A DNA stretch of 64,000 bases from Zizania palustris (GCA_019279435.1 JAAALK010000289.1:8562342-8626341), one strand, 5' to 3'. Positions 10,637-22,921 are shown, counted from the stretch's first letter. Translations and numbers: made by a program. The notes: generated by a model not told the origin, from the letters alone.

Positions 10637-10804
10637 GGGCTCCTTGTAATCAATTGTAAAAGTTCCTTTCTAAATAAAAATGGAGGTTCGAATCTTGTTT
10701 GCTCTTCGAATATCTCTTACTCCTGGTGGACGCATCAGGAGAACGGAGATGCTTGTGGAGTCAAGCTTCTTTACAAGAACCCGGACAACGGCCTTTGAAC
10801 CATT

Positions 10805-11400
10805 GGTTCAAGGACTCCGTTGCCAGCCTACGGATTCCAGGCTCCAGGCTTGTTAGGATCCGTAGAAGAGTCTAATGACTTTAAACGAATATATTTCCGG
10901 CCTCCGGGTTCGAAGCATCTGTAAAAGAGCAGAAGGTGGCTAGCCTGCGGATTCCATGCTCCGGCTTGTTAGGATCCTTAGAAGAGTCTAAGGACTTTAA
11001 AAGAACATATTTCCTGCCTCTGGGTTCGAAGCATCTGTAAAAGAGCCGAAGGTGGCCAGCCTGCGGATTCCAGGCTTCGGCTTGTTAGGATCCGTAGAAG
11101 AGTCTAAGGACTTTAAAAGAACAGATTTCCGGCCTCCGGGTTTGAAGCATCTGTAAAAGAGCAGAAGGTGGCCAGCCTGCGGATTCCAGGCTCTCGCTTG
11201 TTAAGATCCTTAGAAGAGTCTAAGGACTTTAAAAGAACATATTTCTGGCCTCCGGGTTCGAAGCATCTGTAAAAGAGCCGAAGGTGGCCAGCCTACGGAT
11301 TCCAGGCTTCGGCTTGTTAGGATCCGTAGAAGAGTCTAAGGACTTTAAAAGAACAGATTTCTGGCCTCCTGGTTCGAAGCATCTGTAAAAGAGTTGAAGG
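10805..11400 (+). repeat. 116-bp tandem repeat array in G1
   Basis: About five head-to-tail units have a period of exactly 116 bp. The marker GCATCTGTAAAAGAG begins at 10915, 11031, 11147, 11263 and 11379. Units alternate between variants (TCCGTAG or TCCTTAG). The array lies just after the integrase stop and before the end of the antisense genes, so it separates convergent reading frames. There is no coding potential along its length. Confidence 0.9.
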
Positions 11401-11726
11401 TGACCAAGCAATAAGGTTTCAAGGCTCCGGCCAATGAAACACTTTTAAAAGTCCTAAGTGGCTACTATGGGAGCTTACAAGTATAAACTTAGCTCCGAAA
11501 CTTACAAATATCATAATACGAACGCATAGTTTGAAGAACTCTACGAAAAAAGTAAAGTATGATTACTAAGTGTTGTGCGAAGCATCAGATAGTTATACAA
11601 ATCATTGTGTCCGACGGACCCTAGCGCAACGCGTATAGTCCCCCACCCACAAGGAGGGGCAGTGGAGTAAGGAACAACAAGATGCTTTCGAAGCAATTCA
11701 TATTAATTTAATAATCATACTTTACA
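11401..11726. other. Non-coding spacer in G1 after the array
   Basis: It contains a C-rich stretch (CCCCCACCCACAAGGAGGGG at about 11641-11660) and AT-rich flanks. I see no gene or clear site in it. Confidence 0.6.
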
Positions 11727-12193
11727 TCAAGAGAAATTTTGGTCTAAGCCTAGATAAAATCGGAGACCCATCCGACCTCTAGAACTACTTATAAGGCTAC
11801 TTCGACCTTCGGAGCTCGAAGCCGTCGGGACTATCTTCTTAGTTCGAGTGCTTCTCTTCTTCTTCGAAGCTCGCAGTTTTTTATGCTCCTCTTGAAGTTC
11901 AGCAAATGTCAGAAGCCTTTCGGAGCTAGCCTCTACAGGGTCTTTGGCCTGGTACTCCGAGTCAGACCAATCTACGTACTCGGAGGATGAAGATGTTTTT
12001 CCTTTCCTCTTCTTTGATATAAGCTAAGACTTCGCGGCGAACTTCAGGTGCTATCTCCCCTTGATCTCCATGAGGAACTAGAGAAGCGTGAGCGCCAATA
12101 AGGCCTTAAGCTTTCGAGGACTGTCCACCGCCGACAGAGCTCTTCGTTAAGTTCCAATACTTCGAAGTCAAGCTCCGAAGGACATGGCAAAAC
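11727..12193 (-). pseudogene. G1 downstream antisense reading frame
   Basis: On the minus strand a TTATTCTTTTAG acceptor-like sequence ends at 12194. It is followed by LELDFEVLELNEELCWRW and, after decay, by EYVDWSDSEYQAKD, FAELQEEHKKLRASKKKRS and a stop at 11727-11729. G2 has the matching frame at 31022-31651 (VLEFDDALRHRW, VDWSDTEASLD, AQLQEDQRAFHAQKK), also just after an acceptor-like CAG. It could be a last exon reached by alternative splicing or a separate small protein. Its function is unknown. Confidence 0.6.
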
Positions 12194-13183
12194 CTAAAAG
12201 AATAAACATCCAAACAAGCTCCTCGTTTATAAACTTTTCATTCATTAATGCAAGGGGCTTTACAAGATTTCTTGTAAACATTTAAGCGCCCTATAGGACT
12301 AGACCTGAGGGTTAGCTAGCAGAGCAGGAGGTGTCGGAGCTGGCGAAGTTAGAAGCGGAGGCCTTATTTGCGCTTGCTTTTGCCGGTAGGTCTCATCGAT
12401 CCAAGTTTTGGTTGTAGCCTTGTGGTGTGTTTTCCAGATTGACCGGAAAGCTTCCCAGGCCAAAGCTACATCCTGCGAAGGACCCAACAAGCCCTCGTCG
12501 GCAAAGCCTACTGGCGTTGAACCCCAACTAGAGGTGAGTGACTGAAATCCCAAGAGCTTCGAGATGATGGAGGACTCCGATTCCAGCAACATGTCCAGAG
12601 ATCTCTCCGTACCGGACGCCGGAGCCCATCATCAGCTTCGTCGCCACTTGAATCATTTTCAGCTTTCGGTTGAGGGGCTCGCTCGCCGCAGTAGAAGACG
12701 AAGGGCACATGGTGCCGAAGTACTCCAAGCTACCCTGAAGGGCATCCAAGGTACGCTCCGCTATTTTAGTATTCTTCGTATCTGCCACCTCTAGCCCCAC
12801 AGCAACAACAGATATTTCAGCCATTTTGGATAGCAAGGTGCTCTTCTGAGCCATCGCCTGTTTGATCGAGCCTTGGAGTTCTACAAGTTGCGTGCTCCAA
12901 GTAGCTGCCACTTGCCAGAGATTCTACACCTCCGCTCAGAGCACCACGCATTTGGCTTCGGCTTCTTGGGCCGAAGTTCGGAGTGTACTGCTGCTCTACC
13001 ATTCAATCTGGAGGGCTTCATTGGTGGCAGCCCTAGCCCTCCGTTCTTCAAGGAGCTCTTCCTCCAGCCGAAGTGTTTTGTCCTCGGAGCTTTGAGTGTG
13101 GACTGGAGGGTAGTAACCTTCCTCTTGAGCCGATTTGTTTCGACTTTGTTGGAAGTCGCTGCCGCTCTAGCAAGGGCAAATTG

Positions 13184-13254
13184 CTGCAAAAAGAGGAAGT
13201 AAGTACTAAGTAGTTCCATTTGTTAATTAAAGGTACTTGTGGTACTTTGTATAC
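13184..13254 (-). other. Predicted intron 3 of the G1 antisense gene
   Basis: 71 bp on the minus strand, CAG|GTATAC to TTTTTGCAG|CAATTT. The position matches the G2 intron at 29913-29977. Confidence 0.7.
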
Positions 13255-13733
13255 CTGAAGGGCAGCCCTTTAGAGGGCTAGATTAAGCTCCCGGGCTCTG
13301 GCCTCGCTCAAGACGGAGACCAAGTCAGAGTTTACGACTTCTTGGCCTTTCTCCGACAAGGGCTCCAGAAGCGCCCGGAGGCCTGTTCGTTGCTCCAAGA
13401 AGGGAGCCAAAAAAGGGAGCCAGGACAAAGCCTGGCGGTCATCTGCGGTCACCTCCTCCTCCGAGTTACTCACCGAGGAATCATTGGAAGAAGGCGTCAT
13501 CATCGGGGCAGGAGGGAGTCCAAGACTCGTCATGCTTTTGCCCCTTCCTGGTACGAAGGCCGGAGGAGCGACTTAGGTGGAGGTAGATCCTCCCTCAACC
13601 AGTGTCCCCTCGGCCGGAACCGCTTCGACGGAGACGGCTCCAGTTATCGGAGCAGTTGTGTCCATCGGAGCGGCAACTCTGGGAGAAGCTGGAGCTCCAT
13701 CTGTGGCCGGAGCTGCGCTACCCTTCGACGCAC

Positions 13734-13815
13734 CTACAACATTAAGGTACGTGATGAATATTTGCGGGTAATAACTATTACAAGAAATGAAAAAGGCAAA
13801 AGCTTCAAAGTCTAC
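13734..13815 (-). other. Predicted intron 2 of the G1 antisense gene
   Basis: 82 bp on the minus strand, CGAAG|GTAGAC to GTTGTAG|GTGCG. The exon 2 frame meets a stop just inside the intron. Removing 82 bp joins it in phase to the exon 3 frame (G-ASKGSAAP), which is good evidence for real splicing. Confidence 0.7.
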
Positions 13816-14101
13816 CTTCGGTGGCGCCTTGAGGTAAAATTGTAGGGTCCTCCAGAGCTTCGTACAACAGGAGGTACTCATCGAGGTTGTCCCCTGAAGT
13901 CCTCTCCAGTGTAGTTGTTGCAGGCGGCTCGACCTTCGTTGTTATCACCCAATCCACGGGTGAGTTAGGGATAACTGTTTCCAACTGCGGACTCGCAACG
14001 GAGGGCATAGGAGAGCGCGCTGGGTCTGCCTCCGCAGTTTCTCGAGCAGGAACTCCGGTGTCCACCGCCTCATCTTCGCCATCATCGAGAAGATAATCTT
14101 T

Positions 14102-14106
14102 GAGGG
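14102..14106. repeat. Target site duplication GAGGG, left of C1
   Basis: GAGGG here equals GAGGG at 24919-24923. The site lies in exon 2 of the G1 antisense gene. Confidence 0.93.
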
Positions 14107-16101
14107 TGTTGGACCGGAAACGGCGACCAGAGGGGGGTGAATGGGAGCTTTTAAAATTCCAGGCTAAAAATAGCCTTCTGTTTTAATTCGGTCTACTGCG
14201 GAACAGGCTTCGAACACAACCTTCGAAGTTCTGGTTCAGAGGTATTTGACAGCTCCAAACACAGGCTTCGCAAGGAGCAAAAGTTCGAAGCCAAGAAGAC
14301 TTCGCTCCAACCACTACCCCGAAAAATCAATTCTGCTAAGTCAGTGCAGGCTCCGCACACAGGGTGCTTCGAGCAGGCTTCGCACTCCACCCTTCGCAAG
14401 AGCAGACTACCCTCTGAGGACTTCGACCAAATACTTAGCGACAGCAACTGGTGCTGGGCTTCGTACTTCGAAGGTGAAAACGCACACTTACAGACTTCGC
14501 TAGGGGTTTCGACAAGGGAAAAGAACCGGGCTTCGATCAGGGCTTCGCTAGTAAACAGCGAGGTCTAGCCTCCAGTTACACAGAGCGAACGCACACTGAA
14601 AAAGCACACTTCGCACAAAACACACTTCGCCTAGACATGCTTCAGTGCACTACTACTAGCGAGGTATGCAAACAAGCTGAAGCAGAAACTTAACACAGAA
14701 GAAGGGCTTCGCTGCTTGAACAAAGAACACAATAAATGAACTCACAGGATGAATACAACGTGTGGTGGCTAGTACAGGAGCTCAACAGTGAATGCTCAAA
14801 GTGTTAAATGTTACCTACCCAGCCCCCATATTTATAGCCACTATTCACCCAAGTGAATTGACAACTTTACCCCTAGGGTTTACATTGGTTTTGTCTCTAC
14901 AGAATAGAGGGGTACAAAAGGTAGTCAACTTTATTCTAGAGGCTTCTCTGTCAGCTTTGCAGAGGGGACAACGTCAGCTTTTTGAAGAGCAGACATTGTC
15001 AGCCTTTACAGTCTTTGACTTTTCTGAAGCCACCCTTCGGACGCGAGGGGTGCGGTAGCTTCGGTGAGAAGCCTTGAGCCTGATGGCCTTCGCTTCACCG
15101 AAGTCAGCCTCCGATACAGTGACGGTTTTGAGCCGAAGCCGTCAAAGCCCTTGGGCCTTCGCACCAACACCTTCGGAGTGGACCACCACGGCTTCGCAGC
15201 TTCTCCTAGCAAGAACTCCGTCAGTCCGTGTACCGAAGCCATGCATGGCCGAAGTACCTCAAGTCCACCTCACTCCGGAGCCAGCCTTGCTCCGAAGCCC
15301 CACCTTCGGAGTACCACCCTTCGAAGTCCCTCCTTTGTCCAAGGCCTCCGCATGAAGCATTCCATGAGCACATCGTCGCAGTGTCTCTCCCCGAGCACAC
15401 TCCTTGACGAGCCTCACCCGGACCATGCCTTCGATGCAACTCGACTTCTGAGACCTTCGTCGGGTACCCTCGAGTGTCTTCCTCCGGAGCACACTTCGAA
15501 TCCTTGCCTCTGCTGAGGACTTGATCCACCATACTCTGAAGTCACTCCTTCCGGAGTACCCTTCGAAGTGTCTCGCCTCCGAGGACTTTGCCTCGGGGTA
15601 CCTTCACCCAGAGCCACGCTCCGCACTTACTGCCTTCTCCTGGTGCACCTCGACCCGAGGTCCGACCTTGACCCCTTCGCAGCCACCGTGATGGAGCTCC
15701 CCGCTCCACTGGCATCAAGCCTCCTACTTGACCCAGGTTCACCTGCTACGAATCATCCGTCACCTCCGAAGTCCCCTGCGCACCACAGACAAGCAGACAA
15801 GTGTATCTAGTACCCCGGAGACCTCTCCGGGTAAACAACCTTCGGCACACGCTCTGGAGTACAGCCCAAAGTACCAAGACCTTCGGTACAACCCATCATC
15901 GTGTACTGTCGAACCCCTCCGACAGGCACACTCCACTGCAACAGCTGCAGCAACCAAACCCACCGAACCCTTCGGTGAAACCACCTCCGAACACCTTCGG
16001 AGATCCAACCTCCGAACCCCTTAGGAGGGACCCCTTTGAACCAGAGGATAAACTCTGTCAATCACTCATCACAGACTCCGAAACCAACCCTTGGTTTCTC
16101 A
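14107..16101 (-). repeat. 3' LTR of C1
   Basis: 1995 bp. On the minus strand it starts TGAGAAACC right after the polypurine tract and ends GGTCCAACA. It is dense in CTTCGAAG, CTCCGAAG and CTTCGGAGTACC motifs. It lacks about 17 bp near 15296 that both the 5' LTR and the C2 LTR keep, so that deletion is private to this copy. Confidence 0.92.
14829..14836 (-). promoter_or_regulatory. TATA box in C1 3' LTR
   Basis: TATAAATA on the minus strand in a GGCTATAAATATGGG context. The other LTR has it at 23629-23636. Confidence 0.7.
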
Positions 16102-16113
16102 ATCTCCCCCTTG
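16102..16113 (-). promoter_or_regulatory. Polypurine tract of C1
   Basis: CAAGGGGGAGAT on the minus strand next to the LTR start, identical to the tract of Copia A. About 20 bases upstream of the tract are also nearly identical in the two families. Confidence 0.9.
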
Positions 16114-17233
16114 ATGAGTGCATTGACAACCAAATTCAAGTTCAAGAAAATTTGAAAAATTTCAGCACACAAGTGACCATAAAAACTCAAAAACGAGCCA
16201 AAATCATGTCACTTGATAAAAGAATTTTCATCCCCCTTTTTTAAAAGAGTAAAAGCCCCTTCGGCAAAACTCCCCTTTTTTAAGATAAAAACTCCTTATG
16301 AATAATTTTACCCCCTTGCTGCAGAGAACTCAAAAATTTCTCCCCCTTGGGCAATGCAAGCATCAAGGAGCATTCAAAAGATGCAAAGCTTCGAAATGAG
16401 TTGAATTGCAAAGACATATAAAGCAAAAATATGCCAATAGTAATACCAATGATCATGTGCTCAGCTCAATTTAACATTCTCTAAAAACATGATGACATCA
16501 TGTGATTTTAACATTTTGAAATAAAAGCATCACCACTTAATCAAGGTAACTAGACGAGTAAAAGCAGGGGCTGCACAAAGCTAGTCAATTTCTACTCTAG
16601 ATAGACAAGTCCAGTTCAAGTGGAGCAGTGAAAAGCAAACTTGATGATTAATGAATTTTTCTTTTTCATAATGCCAGGGGTTATTTGTTTATCCACCTTA
16701 TGCTTTCCAATCAGGCCAAGCCTAGGCATGAAAGCCATTAGAAGCTTAAAGCAATGATTTTGGCATACACTACACTATTCCAGTTCAGACCAATGTGCAA
16801 TGGTAAACAGTCTAGAATAGAGTAGTGCGACAAACAAACCCACCTGGATCTTTTTGCTTTGAAGCATGAAAATCATGGATTTTTGGAGTTTTGATTAAGT
16901 GAATAAACTATTTAGCACTTTAGGAATATCCATGAGTATGAAGAACTATTTTTCAAGTTGCAATGATTAGCTTCCAGAGAAAAGGTGTCTTGCTATCAAG
17001 CAGATAAAAAATAGCTAAAGCAGTCCTGCCTAAACATGCTAGATCCAAGACTAAGCAGTGAGCATGATTTGAGTTTGGAAAGAAAACATCATGCACATTA
17101 ATGATTCAGATATACTAAATAGAGCTGAGCTGTCATGATTTCATGAATTAAAATTGGGCATATAAGTGCAACAGATGTAAATGTAATTTCACACATGATG
17201 AGCATATGCGAGACAATTAAAATCAGCTCCCCC
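16114..17233 (-). other. C1 untranslated region between pol and 3' LTR
   Basis: It is AT-rich with no coding frame. Further GGGGG-A-type runs occur on the minus strand (near 16231, 16310, 16340 and 17228), as in Copia A. Several blocks are shared with Copia A 688-2000. Confidence 0.75.
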
Positions 17234-20200
17234 TCACAAAATGTCGTAAGGGTGACAAATATCAAGTTCCCCACGCAAGTAGGCAAATCGAGAAGCATCG
17301 AGGGGTTTTGTGAAAATGTCGGCTAGCTGGTGTTGGGTATCAACATATTGAAGTTCAATATCACCCTTCTCATTATGATCTCTGAGGAAATGATATCGCA
17401 CATCAATGTGTTTGGTTCTGAAGTGCTGAACCGGGTTGTTTGCAGTACAAATAGCACTAGTGTTATCACAGAAAAGTGGAACACTCTTATAATCTAACCC
17501 GAAATCCCACAAAGTGGAAACCATCCACAAAATCTAAGAGCAACAGCTAGCTGCAGCAACATATTCAGCCTCAGCCGTCGATTGTGCAACACTAGACTGT
17601 TTGCGGGAAGACCAGCAAACCAGTGATGTACCCAGAAAATGACAAGTACCAGAGGTACTCTTCCTATCAATCCTACACCCAGCAAAATCCACATCGGAAT
17701 AACCTCGAAGACACAAAGAGGAAGACGCTGAATATCGTATGCCGAATTCAAGGGTATGTTTGAGATACCTTAGAATGCGCTTTACCGCTTGGCGGTGCGA
17801 AGCTCGTGGTGAAGCCTGAAAACGAGCGCACAAACACACTGCGAAGTGTATGTCCGGCCTCGTAGCAGTCAAGTAGAGGAGGGAGCCGATCATGCTTCGG
17901 AACTCCTTCTGATCTACGGCTTCTCCATCTTCATCAGGATCCAATGCTACAGATGTAGCCATTGGAGTGGCGAGAGGCTTCGCATCGGTCATGTCGAATT
18001 TTTTGAGCAGGTCCTTGGTGTACTTTGTCTGATGGACAAAACTACCTTATTTGCCTTGCTTGATTTGCAACCCAAGGAAAAAGGTGAGTTCACCCATCAT
18101 GGACATTTCAAACTCCCTGCTCATGGCATCTGCAAACTCGGCAACCAAAGCATGAGAAGAGCCACCAAAGATGATATCATCCACATAAATCTGAACTAGG
18201 AGGAAATCTTTGCCATGCTTGAGAGTGAACAGGGTTTTATCAACAGATCCCATCAAATACCCCCGCTCAAGCAGAAAAGACTTAAGTCTGTCATACCAAG
18301 CCCGAGAGGCCTGCTTGAGTCCATAAAGAGCCTTATGAAGTTTAAGGATTTTATGTGGGTACTTGGGGTTTTCAAAACCAGGGGGTTGTTTTACATAAAC
18401 ATCTTCACCTATGAAACCATTAAGGAAGGCACTTTTGACATCCATTTGATAGAGTTTGAATCCCCAAGATGTTGCAAAAGCAAGCAAAATCCTAATGGCC
18501 TCAAGACGAGCAACAGGTGCAAAAGTTTTAGTAAAATCAATCCCTTCTAATTGAGAATAACCCTGAGCTACAAGCCTAGCCTTGTTTCTAACTATAGTCC
18601 CATCCTCCCCTTGTTTGTTTTTGAAAATCCATTTTGTTCCAATAAAATGAACGTTTGGAGGAGGATCAACTAAAGTCCAGACCTGGTTTCTCTAAAAATT
18701 TTCAAGTTCCTCATGCATGGCATTGATCCAACTTGAATCAGAAAGTGCATGACTAACATCTAAGGGCTCGAAAGAAGCAACAAAAGCGGAATCAATGAAA
18801 TGAGCATGAGAACGTGTTACCCTTTGATCAAGCTCACCAATGATCTGCTCTGGAGGATGCATCCTTTGAACATGATGTGGAGCCTCGCGGCGGGATGCAG
18901 TCTCCCCCTCAACTTGTGCATTGGAGCGGTCCAAGATGACCGATGTCGAGGTAGTTGCTTCGGGACCTTGTGCCGAAGTGGTCGAAGCAGGGTCGGCTTC
19001 AGGGGTTGATGTCGAGGGTAGTAGGGGTTCATCCTCGAACTCTCCGGGATCTTCTTCTTCGAAGATGGTCTGTTCCATGTCGTGTTCATTTGCCTGTTCA
19101 AGAGCAGAACTAACAGAGGGGGTCGATTCATCAAAAGTCACATCACTTGACTCGATGACAGTGTTAGTTTCCAAATTATAAACACGGTAAGAATGACCAT
19201 GTGTAGTATAACCCAAAAAGATCCTGTTAGAAGAACGCGACTCAAATTTGTCAAAATTACCACGTTTTAGGATAAAGCACCAACAGCCAAAAACTCGAAG
19301 ATGAGTAACCTTGGGTTGTCTCCCAAAACGTAGTTCATAAGATGTTAAGTTCAAAATTGAGCGCAAGAAGATTCGGTTTGAGATGTAACATGCAGTATTC
19401 ATGGCCTCAGCCCAGAATTTTCTAGGAGTCCTGTGCTCATCGAGCATCGTCCTAGCCATCTCAACCAAAGTGCGGTTCTTTCTCTCAACAACACCGTTCT
19501 GTTGAGGAACCCGCGGAGCAGAGAATTGATGTTCTATGCCATGCTCCATGCAAAAGTCAACAAAGAGATTATTCTTGAACTCAGTGCCATTATCACTTCG
19601 AATGAATTTTAATGCACCAGGGAGTTCAGTAAAAAGTCTCAAAGCCAAGCTCCAAAAGTGTGAGAACACTTCATCCTTGCTGGCAAGAAAGAAGACCCAA
19701 GAGTAGCGAGAGAAATCATCGACAATAACAAGCACATACCACTTGCCGCCTAAAGAACTAACGCGAGAAGGACCTACAGTGTCCATGTGGAGAAGTTCTC
19801 CGGGTTGTTCAGTCATCATTGTGGTGACTGGTGAATGCGAAGCGGCAATCATTTTTCCATGTCGACAAGGAGCGCAAACTAAATTCTTCTCAAACTTGAG
19901 CTTGGGCAATCCTCGGATCAGACCTAGGGCACTGAGACGAGCAAGCAAATCAAAGCTCATATGCCCTAGTCTCCTATGCCACTTCCAAAGCTCAGAAGTA
20001 GAATGTGCAACAAGACAATGAGAAGAACCAGATGACTTTGAAAAATCAGCTCCAAAAACTCTACCAACTCTAAAGATCTTACAAACCACGCCATCAGAAT
20101 TGAGTACTTGCGAAGTATCACAATGAAATCGCACTTCGAAGCCCTCATCAAGCAACTGAGATACAGAAAGCAAATTGTATCCCAGGTTTTCAACCAATGC

Positions 20201-20383
20201 AACATCTTTGAGAGTGAAAGTCGAGTTAATTCTTACCACACCTTTACCTTTCACTCTACTCCTTCGATTGTTCCCGAAGGTGATATGTTCCCTTTGCTTG
20301 GTTGTGGTGAGGCTGGAGAACCATGCTGCATCCCCGGTCATATGGCGCGAACAACCGGAGTCCATGATCCACGTGCCCTCCAA
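17234..20383 (-). pseudogene. C1 pol: protease, integrase, RT and RNase H
   Basis: From 20383 on the minus strand: protease motif WIMDSGCSRHMTG; GAG-pre-integrase with LWKWHRRLGHMS and CAPCRHGKM; integrase core MDTVGP, SDNGTEF and QQNGVVERKN (DD35E spacing). Linker, RT (DVKSAFLNGF, LKQASRAWYDRL, YVDD at 18176-18187) and RNase H (STAEAEYVA, CDNTSAI, ADIFTKPLDASRF) follow, ending at 17234. A GAG-to-TAG stop near 18690 is absent from C2. A TAA at 18044 and a TAG at 17531 are shared with C2. All catalytic residues are visible, so the gene died by point lesions. Confidence 0.9.
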
Positions 20384-22857
20384 GCCTCGGTCTGTCGCCT
20401 ACACATGATAAGAAAATCTCGATCGCTCAGTGTTGAGGTGAGTGAAAATATGACGAGGCAGCCAGCACTGAGTGACACGAGTAGTAGGCACAGAAAAAGT
20501 ATACTGTCTACGCACATGATTATCTGAATGATGTGAAGTGCGAGGTCTACCTACATGATGTGATCTAACAACATGACGAGGTCTCCTACTCTAACGAGGT
20601 ACAAAGCTACTCGCCCGGGGTCTACCACCGTATGGAACATGGTGAACACCTCGAGGAGCAAAACCTATCCGAGAAGCACGAGGAGCCTCGAAAACAGGAC
20701 GATAGTAAAACTCAGACTCATGCATACCTAAAGATGGGTAATGCATGTCTTGGTAACTCATTGCCTGAGAGCGTCGCTCATCCTTGATGCGACGAAAACA
20801 GAACCCAACCAAATGACCCGCCCGCTGAAAATAGGAACAATGAAAAACTTTCCTAGGGCACTCTCATGGGTCTTAGGAGGAACTCTCACAGGCTCCTTGG
20901 GCTTCTACTGAGTGGTTTTCTTGGGGGGGATTTTCTTGGTAGGAGGAGTGGTTTTCCTTTGAGTTCGGGTAGGCTTTTTGGCTGATGGAGTGTCTAACAG
21001 AGCTCTCTCTTTCTCAAGGGTACTGGGAGAGGTAAAAACAGTTTTGGTCTCACTATCTGAAGGAGTCCTCTCAAAACCCAAACCTAGAGCTAACCCTGCT
21101 CTGTCAGCACACATCTTGGTCTTGGCCAAGAGCAAATCCATCCTACCCTTTCCCTCAGTGCATTTGTTAACCACAAAAAGAAGGTATTCATTTTCAGTCA
21201 TTAGGTTCTCAGCTTGCTCTCTAACAGTGCCTAGCTGGTCCTTAAGGGTTATGCATGTGTCACACACGGGTTGCACATCCTTAGAACTACCAGCCCTCTC
21301 CAATCTAGCCTCTAAATCATGAACATGCTTATCACGTAAATTAATGCTCTCGCGCAATAATGAACAGTTCATGCAATCAATTATATCATGATGTCTAGAA
21401 TCAACCACCAAAAGCTGCTTCTGTGCAGTCTCAAGCTCAGATAGAGTTTGAGCATGTACAGAACGCAACTGAGCAAGCTCACCCATAACAACAGTACAAG
21501 ATTCACATTCAGCATCATTAACTTTAGACTTAAGCATAGCATACTCAGTAGAAACAGATTCTAGCCTAAGTCTAAGGACTTTTCTTTCTCTAGCGGCTTG
21601 CACAAGTAATCTATCCTGACCAAGAACTACTTCATTCAGCTCATCTAGTTTAATTGAAAGTTGGTCATAGGATAGTGGTACCTCAGATGAGTCAAGCTCA
21701 TCGCCGCTGTGATCGCTGTCGGCCATGAAGCAAAGGCCGGTGAAGTCTCGTCCCTTCTTGTCCTTCTTGTCCACCTTCCTTGGGGACTCCTCCTCAGAGC
21801 TCGACTCCTCAGTTGAGGAAGTGTCGATGTCACTGAGAGCAGCAACAAACGCTCTGGAAGCGGCTTTGGCTACACTTTTAGCCACCTTGCCGCGCTTGCC
21901 CTTGACAAAAGGCTTCCTCTCCTTTTTGTGGTATTTAGGGCGCTCACTCTCATCTCTCTTCTTGAGTTTTGGGCAGTTGGCCTTAATGTGAGAAGTGTCA
22001 CCACACTCAAAGCAACCACTAAAACCACTTCTCCTCTGATCCCGTCTCTCATGATGAAAACGGGTAAACCTTCTGGCAATGAGAGCAAGCTCATCATCAT
22101 CCAGAGTATCCACCTGCTCCTTTGTGACGGAGACCAGGGAGGACAAAGCAAAGCCATCTGCAAGAACACAAGTACCAGATGTGCTCGGTTCTGTAGTGGT
22201 GCCACGGCTAGTGCTAGAAACCAATGCCAATGGCTGTGGCAGAGAGTTTCTGTGCACTACAAGAGATGCCTTGGCAATCTCTGTGGACTTCAGCTTGCTG
22301 AAGAGCTCATCACAGGTCAATGTGTCATAACCTGCATACTCCTCAATGCTGGATATCTTCACTTCCCATATGCTACGATCAAGAGCATAGAGAAGCTTGA
22401 TAGCCCTATCATGACCATTGTAAGCAAGCGTCCCGTTGGACCGCAAGTTACTCACTATTGCATCAAAGCGAGAAAACATGGCATCTATAGATTCACCAGG
22501 TGCCTGCACAAACAGCTGATACTGTTGATTGTATGTGCTTTGGCGCCTGGCCTTGATCTGTGTAGAGCCCTCATGAAAAATAGTGAGAGTGGTCCAAATT
22601 TCCCTAGCAGTCCTAAGGTGCTGCACCCTATCAAACTCACTTCTACTCAAACCAATGAACAATATATTTCTTGCCTTGGAGTTGGCATTATACTAATCCT
22701 TCTCTGTTTGAGAGGTGCGAGTATCAGGGATGGAGTATTGTGGGTCCACAATCTCCCAAATTGCATTTCCTTGGCTTAGCAAGTAAGCCTCCATGCGCAC
22801 CTTCCAGTATGCAAAATCTGTCCCATCGAACAGAGGAATTTTACTAACTCTGTCCAT
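20384..22857 (-). pseudogene. C1 gag with two zinc-knuckle sites
   Basis: The start ATG is at 22857-22855 (MDRVSKIPLFDGTDFAYWKVRM), typical of Copia gag. A stop near 22692 is followed by a long frame to 20905. It holds the UBN2-like capsid region and the first CCHC knuckle CFECGDTSHIKANC (21973-22014). A Ser/Glu-rich segment and a long coiled coil (KSKVNDAECESC, LSELETAQKQ) come next. A TAG at about 20907 is CAG in C2. Downstream, a second knuckle site at 20798-20839 has lost its second Cys (HCSYFQRAGH; Copia D keeps CSYC). Confidence 0.85.
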
Positions 22858-22907
22858 GTCGCCAAGAGATCACAAAACCGGTTAAGGTCAACTGGTGATC
22901 TTAACCC

Positions 22908-22919
22908 GCTCTGATACCA
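22908..22919 (-). promoter_or_regulatory. Primer binding site of C1
   Basis: TGGTATCAGAGC on the minus strand, two bases after the 5' LTR. It is complementary to the 3' end of plant initiator methionine tRNA, the standard Copia primer. Confidence 0.93.
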
Positions 22920-22921
22920 AT

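Larger units (their letters stand above)
12299..14106 (-). pseudogene. G1 antisense gene, 3' part (end of exon 2, exons 3 and 4)
   Basis: Reading leftward from the C1 insertion point, the end of exon 2 (DYLLDDGEDEAVDTG ... DEYLLLYEALED) meets a GT donor at 13815. Exon 3 (GASKGSAAPATDGAPASP) runs to a donor at 13254. Exon 4 starts at 13183 with QFALARAAATSNKVETNRLKR, a heptad-rich region, then AEISVVAVGLEVADTKN and YGEISGHVAGIGVLHHLE. It stops at 12299 after NPQV. It aligns in order with the antisense gene of G2. Some frameshifts are present. It is cut by C1, and its first half lies at 24919-26265. Confidence 0.72.

Noticed and set aside
15064..16244. Many medium-length frames in the C1/C2 LTRs
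   Set aside because: They exist on both strands because of the CTTCG-rich repeats. LTR position, TATA box and lack of homology argue against genes.
22908..22919. tRNA gene fragment
   Set aside because: Only the 12-base primer-site complement to initiator tRNA is present, with no tRNA body. The same holds at 43373-43384.
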